Of a stretch of 64,000 bases of DNA, positions 58,759 through 64,000 are shown one piece after another; the first letter of the stretch is position 1; each line of letters opens with the position of its first letter. The notes under the pieces are model-generated. The model had not been told where the DNA came from and searched no databases. It saw only the letters and a program-made list of their open reading frames with translations. The position numbers and the translations under genes were made by a program. This stretch comes from Streptomyces halobius. Its GTDB lineage: Bacteria > Actinomycetota > Actinomycetes > Streptomycetales > Streptomycetaceae. Location: positions 434,001 to 498,000 of the forward strand of contig NZ_CP086322.1 in NCBI RefSeq assembly GCF_023277745.1. Reading direction: 5' to 3'.

Positions 58759-60898
58759 GTCGGTCTCCTCCCGGTCCGGTTCCCGCCAGCAGAACACGGT
58801 CGGGGCGGATCGGCAGGTCGCGATGGCGGATGCCGGTCGCGTGCCAGACCGCGTTGGCGATGGCCGCCGCGGCTCCCACGATCCCGATCTCGCCGATGCC
58901 CTTGATCCCGACCGGGTCGTCCGGGTCCGGGTCGTCAACCCAGTCTGCTTCGATGAGCGGTACATCGGCGTGCGCGGCGACGTGATAGCCCGCGAGGTCG
59001 GCGTTGACATGGGCTCCCGAGGCCTGGTCCCGGATCGCCTCCTCGTGCAGTGCCATGGAAAGACCCCAGGTCATCCCGCCGATGAACTGGCTGCGGGCGG
59101 TCAGCGGGTTGACGATCCGGCCGGCGGCGAAGATGCCGAGCATCCGCCGTACGCGTACTTCACCGCTGGTGACGTCCACGGTGACCTCGGCGAACTGTGC
59201 TCCGAAGGAGTGCCGCTCCTTCTTCGCGAGCGCGCCGACTGCCGCGGTGGTGTCCGAGCGGGCCGTGATCCCCTGAGGGGGGATGTCCCCGCCCAGGGCC
59301 AGTTGCTCACGCAGTCCGGTCGCCGCGGCGGTGACCGCCCAGGCCCAGGAGCGGGTGCCCATCGAGCCGCCGGCGAGCACCGCCGGACCGAAGTCGCTGT
59401 CCGCGATCCGCATACGGACGCGCCCCGGATCCACCTCCAGCGCATCCGCCGCGACCAGGGTCAGCGCGGTCCGCGCCCCGGTGCCCACATCGGCCGCGGT
59501 GATCCGTACGGTGAACGTGCCGTCCGCCTCCGCCGTCACCGCCGCCGTGGACGGAGCCACCCCCGAGGGATAGGTGGCCGCCGCCGTGCCCGTACCCAGC
59601 AGCCAGCGCCCTTGGCGGCGTATGCCGGGACGCGGATCCCGCTCCGCCCAGCCGAACCTGCGGGCGCCCTCCTCGAAGCAGGCGAGCACATTGCGGCTGC
59701 TGAACGGCAGCCCGGAGACGGGCCCCGATTCCGGTTCATTGCGCGTCCGCAGCGCGATCGGGTCCATACCGCACTTCCCGGCGAGTTCATCGAGGGCGGA
59801 CTCCAGCGCGAACGAGCCCGGCGCCACGCCCGGCGCGCGCATCCAGGTGGGTGTCGGCACATCGAGCGGTACGACACGGTTGACGGTGTGGTGCGCGTCG
59901 GCGTCGTACAGCACCCGCCCCAACGCGGCGCTGTGCTCGACGAATTCATGCACTGTCGAGGTCTGGCTCCGCGCCTGGTGGTCGAAGGCACGCAGCCGAC
60001 CGTCGAGGTCGGCGCCGAGTCTGATCCGCTGCGCCGTGGGGCTCCGGTAGCCGGTGAGCGAGAATAACTGACGCCGGGTCAGTGCGACTCTGACCGGGCG
60101 GCGGAGGACGGTCGCGGCCATCACGGCCGCGACTTGGTGCGGCCGGAGCCCCTTGGCTCCGAAGGCACCGCCGACATGCTCCGACCGCACCCGTACCGAG
60201 GCCGGATCGAGGGAGAACAGCTTGGCGAGCTCCTCGGCCACCCACATACTGCCCTGGTTGGAGTCGACGACTTCGAGACGGCCGCCGTCCCAGCGGGCCA
60301 TCGCGGTGTGCGGCTCCATGGGGCTGTGGTGCTCTTCCGGGGTGGTGTACGACGCGTCCACGACGACGGCGGACGCGGCGAGTTGGGCCTCCAGGTCACC
60401 CTTCTCCGTCTCCGCCTGCACGCCGGGGGAACCCTCCGGCGTGTACGTACCCGGACGCCCGGCGAAGAAGTCGACATCGTGCGGCTCCTCGTCATACCGG
60501 ACGACCAGCGCTTCGGCGGCCTCCCTGGCCTGCTCGGGCGTTTCGGCGACGACCAGGGCCACCGGCCAGCCCACGCACGGCACACGGTCGTGCTGGAACA
60601 TCTCCAGAATCGGGTCGGGCCGCCCCAGCACACCCGTGTAGTCCGCGTCGACCCGCGGGGCGTTCCCCTGGTGCAGGACGGTGAGCACACCGGGCATCGC
60701 GCGGACCGGGGCGGACTCCACCGCGCGGACGCGGCCGCGGGCGACGGTGGTCAACGCCAGCCAGCCGTGGGCGAGTTCGGCGAAGGGGAGGTCTCCCGCG
60801 TAGCGGGCCGCTCCGGTGACCTTGTCCCGGCCCTCCACTCGGGTGTGCGCGGCGCCGACGGCCCGCGTCACCGCGGCGGTTCCGGTCGTGGTGGTCAT
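58751..60898 (-). CDS. aldehyde oxidoreductase molybdenum-binding subunit (PaoC/XdhA-type)
   Basis: The 715-residue subunit has the Ald_Xan_dh N-terminal domain (VEGRDKVTGAARYAGDLPFA) and molybdopterin domains (EEHHSPMEPHTAMARWDGGR, EHVGGAFGAKGLRPHQVAAV, GVAPGSFALESALDELA). The active-site Glu lies in GIKGIGEIGIVGAAAAIAN near the end. It resembles E. coli PaoC/YagR, the catalytic subunit of periplasmic aldehyde oxidase, though no Tat signal is evident here. It overlaps the FAD subunit (ATGA) and the XdhC-like gene. Confidence 0.9.
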   Translation of the reverse strand: MTTTTGTAAVTRAVGAAHTRVEGRDKVTGAARYAGDLPFAELAHGWLALTTVARGRVRAVESAPVRAMPGVLTVLHQGNAPRVDADYTGVLGRPDPILEMFQHDRVPCVGWPVALVVAETPEQAREAAEALVVRYDEEPHDVDFFAGRPGTYTPEGSPGVQAETEKGDLEAQLAASAVVVDASYTTPEEHHSPMEPHTAMARWDGGRLEVVDSNQGSMWVAEELAKLFSLDPASVRVRSEHVGGAFGAKGLRPHQVAAVMAATVLRRPVRVALTRRQLFSLTGYRSPTAQRIRLGADLDGRLRAFDHQARSQTSTVHEFVEHSAALGRVLYDADAHHTVNRVVPLDVPTPTWMRAPGVAPGSFALESALDELAGKCGMDPIALRTRNEPESGPVSGLPFSSRNVLACFEEGARRFGWAERDPRPGIRRQGRWLLGTGTAAATYPSGVAPSTAAVTAEADGTFTVRITAADVGTGARTALTLVAADALEVDPGRVRMRIADSDFGPAVLAGGSMGTRSWAWAVTAAATGLREQLALGGDIPPQGITARSDTTAAVGALAKKERHSFGAQFAEVTVDVTSGEVRVRRMLGIFAAGRIVNPLTARSQFIGGMTWGLSMALHEEAIRDQASGAHVNADLAGYHVAAHADVPLIEADWVDDPDPDDPVGIKGIGEIGIVGAAAAIANAVWHATGIRHRDLPIRPDRVLLAGTGPGGDRHA

Positions 60899-61887
60899 CA
60901 GGCGACCTCCTCGGCGAGTTCGGTCAGCACGGCCACAACGAGATTGCGTATCAGCGTCACCTTGTATCCGTTCCCGGGCAGCGCCTCGGCGCCGGCCAAC
61001 TCGGCGTCCGCGGCGGCGGCGAACGCTTCGGCGCTCGCCGGCCCGCCGGTCAGCACCCGCTCGGCCCCCCGGGCCCGCCACGGCCGGGACGCCACCGCCC
61101 CGAAGGCGAGCCGCACTTCGCGTACCCGTCCGTCCTGGACATCGAGGGCGGCCGCGATCGAGCCGATCGCGAACGCGTGCGACGCGCGCTGGCGCACCTT
61201 CCGATAGCGGGAGACGGCGGTGACCGGACTCGGCGGCAGGGTGATGCCGGTGATCAGCGCGCCGGGCGGCAGCGCGGTCTCCAGATGCGGGGTGCCGCCC
61301 ACGGGCAGATAGAACTCCGCAAGGGGCAACTCCCCTGGCCCGTCGGCGCTTTCGTACCTCACCACGGCATCGAAGGCGGCGAGCGCCACCCCCATGTCCG
61401 AGGGGTGGACGGCCACACAGTGCTCGGAGGCGCCGAGGATCGCGTGGTTGTGGTGCTCGCCCTCGATGGCGGGGCAACCGCTGCCGGGGGAACGCTTGTT
61501 GCATGGCCTCGCCACGTCGGTGAAGTAGCCGCAGCGGGTGCGCTGGAGCAGATTTCCGCCGACCGTGGCCATATTGCGCAGCTGTCCCGAGGCGCCGGAC
61601 AGGACAGCCTGCGCCAACGCGGGGTAATGGCGCCGGGCTTCGGGATGTGCGGCCAGATCGCTGTTGGTGACGGTCGCCCCGATGCTCAGCCCGCCGTCCC
61701 GCGTCGCCTCGATCCCGTCCAGGGGAAGTTCCCGTACGTCGATGAGCCGCGCGGGCCGCTCCACCCCGGTCTTCATCAGGTCGACGAGATTGGTGCCGCC
61801 ACCGAGGAAGCGCGCATCGGGATCGGCGCCGAGCAGCGCCACCGCGCCGGGGACGTCGAGGGCGCGCTGATAGCCGAATTCCCTCAT
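60898..61887 (-). CDS. aldehyde oxidoreductase FAD-binding subunit (PaoB/YagS-type)
   Basis: The 329-residue flavoprotein has the FAD motif FLGGGTNLVDLMKTGVERPA and a CO_deh_flav C-terminal domain. The insert RTRCGYFTDVARPCNKRSPG then SGC is the YagS/PaoB-type cysteine set, which holds an extra [4Fe-4S] cluster. It passes electrons from the Fe-S subunit to the acceptor via FAD. ATGA overlaps with both neighbours show a tightly coupled operon. Confidence 0.9.
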   Translation of the reverse strand: MREFGYQRALDVPGAVALLGADPDARFLGGGTNLVDLMKTGVERPARLIDVRELPLDGIEATRDGGLSIGATVTNSDLAAHPEARRHYPALAQAVLSGASGQLRNMATVGGNLLQRTRCGYFTDVARPCNKRSPGSGCPAIEGEHHNHAILGASEHCVAVHPSDMGVALAAFDAVVRYESADGPGELPLAEFYLPVGGTPHLETALPPGALITGITLPPSPVTAVSRYRKVRQRASHAFAIGSIAAALDVQDGRVREVRLAFGAVASRPWRARGAERVLTGGPASAEAFAAAADAELAGAEALPGNGYKVTLIRNLVVAVLTELAEEVA

Positions 61888-62492
61888 GCCGCCGTCCCTG
61901 CGTCCGCCGAGCCGGCGGGGGTGGGCCCGCCGGATCGCTCCGCCGTGGTCGGAGTCTCGCCGGTGTCGACACCCGCGGCCCGCGCGACCGCCTGGACGAT
62001 CGACACATACGCCCCGCAGCGGCAGAGGTTGCCGCTCATCCGCTCCCGGATCTCGTCGGCTGTCAGGGGCGGCACTCCCGCTTCGGGCCGTACGTCGGCG
62101 GTCACCGCGCTCGGCCAGCCCGCGGCATGCTCCGCTATCACCGCGAGGGCCGAACAGATCTGGCCCGGGGTGCAGTAGCCGCACTGGTAGCCGTCGAGGT
62201 CGAGGAACGCCTGCTGCACCGGATGCAACCGCTCACCGTCCGCCACACCTTCGATGGTGGTGATCGCGCGCCCCTCGGCGGCCACCGCGAGCTGCAGACA
62301 GGAGAGGGCTCGGCGGCCGTCGAGCAGTACCGTGCAGGCACCGCACTGGCCCTGGTCGCACCCCTTCTTGGTGCCGGGCAGAGCGAGCCGCTCGCGCAGT
62401 GCGTCGAGCAGGGTGGTGCGATGGTCGACGGGCAGCGTGTGCTTCTCGCCGTTGACGTTCAGGGTGATGGCACTGGACGTCGGTGGTGCCAT
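61884..62492 (-). CDS. aldehyde oxidoreductase 2Fe-2S subunit (PaoA/YagT-type)
   Basis: The 202-residue subunit has the plant-type [2Fe-2S] motif GTKKGCDQGQCGACTVLLDG (with the fourth Cys in ALSCLQLAV) and the C-terminal helical cluster domain (QCGYCTPGQICSALAVI, MSGNLCRCGAYVSIVQAV). The tail past residue 170 is Pro/Gly/Thr-rich. No Tat leader is seen, unlike E. coli PaoA. GAAGG precedes the ATG at 62492. It is the first gene of the four-gene operon, divergent from a TetR regulator. Confidence 0.9.
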   Translation of the reverse strand: MAPPTSSAITLNVNGEKHTLPVDHRTTLLDALRERLALPGTKKGCDQGQCGACTVLLDGRRALSCLQLAVAAEGRAITTIEGVADGERLHPVQQAFLDLDGYQCGYCTPGQICSALAVIAEHAAGWPSAVTADVRPEAGVPPLTADEIRERMSGNLCRCGAYVSIVQAVARAAGVDTGETPTTAERSGGPTPAGSADAGTAA

Positions 62493-62775
62493 GGCAGCCT
62501 TCTTTCGCGTGTGTGGTGCTGCGTTCGCGGGTGTGGTGCGCGGCGGGCGTCGAGGCGAGGGCCTGCTGTCGGCGCGGCCGGGCGAGCGTCGAGCGATCCC
62601 CGTCACGCGGGAGCGAGGGCTCGGACCCGGCGGTCCCCGCGGACGGCTCGGAAGGAAGTGGCGCTGTACAGAGCGGCGTGAGCTGGGGAACCTGTGGCGG
62701 TACGCGGCGGACGGGCTGACGGACGCGGTAGCCACCGGTCGCCCGCCGGCCGCGTCTGCCGCTATGGTGAACCTA

Positions 62776-62793
62776 ACCGGACAATCGTCCGAT
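62776..62793. promoter_or_regulatory. TetR operator 1
   Basis: ACCGGACA-AT-CGTCCGAT, an 8-2-8 imperfect palindrome with the same arms as operator 2. The two centres are 31 bp apart, about three helical turns. Confidence 0.7.
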
Positions 62794-62806
62794 TTCTTCA
62801 GACGCT

Positions 62807-62824
62807 ACCGGACAGTTGTCCGGT
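62807..62824. promoter_or_regulatory. TetR operator 2
   Basis: ACCGGACA-GT-TGTCCGGT, a perfect 8-2-8 palindrome 47 bp before the tetR start. It fits TetR autorepression and control of the pao operon. Confidence 0.8.
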
Positions 62825-62871
62825 TAGCAAGACCGAGCCGGCCGTGACTCCGGATTCCGGAAGGAGGACGA

Positions 62872-63456
62872 GTGCAGCAGAGGGAAGACGACGCACCCCT
62901 GCGCTCGGACGCACAACGGAATCGCGAGCGCATCCTGGAAGTGGCGCTGGCGGAGCTGACCCGCTCAGCAGACGCCCCGCTGAGCTCGATCGCGAAGAAG
63001 GCGGGCGTCGGGCAGGGGACGTTCTACCGCAACTTCCCCAACCGCGAGGCACTCGTCCTGGAGGTCTACCGCTACGAGGTGCAGCAAGTCGCCGACAGCG
63101 CGGCCCAGTTGCTCGACGAGGCCGCCGCGCCGGACCAGGCCCTGCGGGAGTGGATGGACCGCCTCGCCCAGTACGCCATGGCCAAAGCCGGCCTGGCCGA
63201 CGCGCTGCGCAAGGCCACGAGCGCGCACGGCAGCCTGGCCGGACTGGGCCACGGCCCGGTGACATCGGCCGTCGCGCTGCTCCTCAAGGCGAACGAGGAG
63301 GCCGGCACCATCCGCCCGGGAGTGAGCCCCGACGACTTCGTGCTCGCCATCGCCGGGCTCTGGCACATCGACCCGCACAGCGACTGGCGGTCGCGCGCCG
63401 GGCGCCTGCTGGACCTCGTCATGGACGGACTGCGCGCGGGTGTTCCCGGGCGGTGA
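62872..63456 (+). CDS. TetR family transcriptional regulator
   Basis: The 194-residue repressor has an N-terminal TetR helix-turn-helix (LSSIAKKAGVGQGTFYRNFP) and an all-helical C-terminal ligand domain with the SBD region of the common actinobacterial branch (LREWMDRLAQYAMAKAGLAD). GTG start, with GGAAGGAGG eight bases upstream. Two matching palindromes upstream suggest it controls itself and the divergent aldehyde oxidoreductase operon, with an aldehyde or similar compound as likely inducer (inference). Confidence 0.9.
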   Translation: MQQREDDAPLRSDAQRNRERILEVALAELTRSADAPLSSIAKKAGVGQGTFYRNFPNREALVLEVYRYEVQQVADSAAQLLDEAAAPDQALREWMDRLAQYAMAKAGLADALRKATSAHGSLAGLGHGPVTSAVALLLKANEEAGTIRPGVSPDDFVLAIAGLWHIDPHSDWRSRAGRLLDLVMDGLRAGVPGR

Positions 63457-63464
63457 GCGCCACA

Positions 63465-63486
63465 GCCGGGCGGCATTCCGCCCGGC
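63465..63486 (+). terminator. terminator after tetR
   Basis: GCCGGGCGG-CATT-CCGCCCGGC, a perfect 9-bp stem with a 4-base loop nine bases beyond the tetR stop. Confidence 0.75.
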
Positions 63487-63517
63487 CCGCCCCGGCACAT
63501 CTCAGTGACGCGGCGCG

Positions 63518-63667
63518 TCAGACCCGCAGCGTGCTCCAGTCCAGCAGCCGCTCCGCTTCGCGCTGCGTCCGCTCCGCGGCTTCCCGGCTCTCCGCCACGA
63601 CGTCTCCGTGCTCGTTGACGAGCCAGTCGTAGATCGGCGCGCCGGAGTCGGCTGACTGCGTGGGCAT
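63518..63667 (-). CDS. small hypothetical protein
   Basis: A 49-residue acidic product MPTQSADSGAPIYDWLVNEH, then a helix (REAAERTQREAERLLDWSTL). CGGGGGA precedes the ATG. No domain; convergent with tetR. It looks like a real gene from its start site and helix pattern, function unknown. Confidence 0.5.
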   Translation of the reverse strand: MPTQSADSGAPIYDWLVNEHGDVVAESREAAERTQREAERLLDWSTLRV

Positions 63668-63947
63668 GTCGTGTCCCCCGTGATGTGTCGGTGCTGTGAT
63701 GCTGGTTGCGCTGTGCGTTGAGCTGCTCGGCTTTCGCCGCCACGCTACCCGGCCCGCATCGGCCGAGGCCCCACAGCCCCCCTCGAACGAACACTCGTCC
63801 CCATCGTCACCACATTCTCTCCACACATCGCACACGCCATGTCGGGGCGTCGGGTATCCGCCGGGAGATGACGGTCGCGCCCGCGGACATGGGCCCGGCG
63901 CAGGTGGTCGCGGCGCCCGCGGTCACCGACCGCGGGCGCCGCGAGTG

Positions 63948-64000
63948 TCATCGCTTGAAGGTGTGCATTCCCTTTTCCGCCGCCTGCTTCACCCTGCCCC
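63948..64000 (-). CDS. partial gene, C-terminal end only
   Basis: The minus strand enters from beyond the window and reads GRVKQAAEKGMHTFKR before a stop at 63948. Sixteen residues are too few to name it; an alternative frame cannot be excluded. Confidence 0.3.
   Translation of the reverse strand, partial: GRVKQAAEKGMHTFKR

Larger units (their letters stand above)
62493..62871. other. divergent promoter region, pao operon / tetR
   Basis: 379 bp without a gene. Its tetR-proximal part holds two matching palindromes listed separately; the pao-proximal part has nothing recognisable. Confidence 0.5.

Overview
The window is GC-rich DNA with strong G/C bias at third codon positions, Shine-Dalgarno sites before most starts, frequent GTG starts, suspected leaderless starts and many actinobacterial families (rheA/hsp18, DUF2267, F420-type and SpoIIE-type proteins, CtaF). 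It most likely comes from a Streptomyces chromosome, probably an accessory arm, because intact metabolic genes alternate with gene debris.

Layout. 0.1-12.8 kb is metal-related: a 2Fe-2S ferredoxin-like protein, an MgtC-family membrane protein, an ABC importer made of one fused permease and one ATPase with an extra C-terminal domain, an ArsR regulator whose apparent operator also occurs twice in the mgtC/ABC promoter region, a GNAT and a membrane glycosyltransferase, a second ArsR regulator divergent from a P1B-4 metal-exporting ATPase, and a Zur-type zinc-starvation pair (COG0523-like protein and cysteine-free ribosomal protein L32). 13-19 kb is a stress cluster: cyclic-nucleotide-domain protein, three DUF2267 proteins, a frameshifted CBS protein, rheA/hsp18 with its operator, and a STAS protein. 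19-20.6 kb is debris: truncated acr3 and arsO arsenic genes, an IS5-type transposase fragment and a repeated hairpin element. 20.6-31 kb carries two SDRs, a zinc alcohol dehydrogenase, an Orn/Lys/Arg decarboxylase, several broken genes, an NHEJ-type ligase/polymerase operon whose 3' end runs into a truncated pterin dehydratase-like gene, and a DJ-1/PfpI protein. 31.4-35.2 kb encodes a duplicate respiratory set (ctaD, ctaF, qcrB).

36-48.5 kb is the most interesting part. Beside an internally deleted ISAzo13-type transposase lie a NACHT-LRR (bacterial NLR-like) protein, a large ATPase-like protein with an altered P-loop and a membrane-anchored periplasmic-binding-fold protein, followed by a GIDE-domain membrane protein and two overlapping SPFH (stomatin/prohibitin-like) genes. 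The set suggests a membrane-linked surveillance or defence island; this is inference.

48.6-64 kb holds an alpha/beta hydrolase with a Ser-to-Cys nucleophile change divergent from a MerR regulator, a PAS-PAS-GAF-SpoIIE phosphatase, an Hsp20-archease-RtcB RNA-repair cluster, a Tat-exported PhoX-like protein, and a PaoABCD-type molybdenum aldehyde oxidoreductase operon divergent from a TetR regulator with two matching operators.

Several broken genes differ from an intact reading frame by one missing base in a G/C run, so some may be sequencing errors rather than true pseudogenes.
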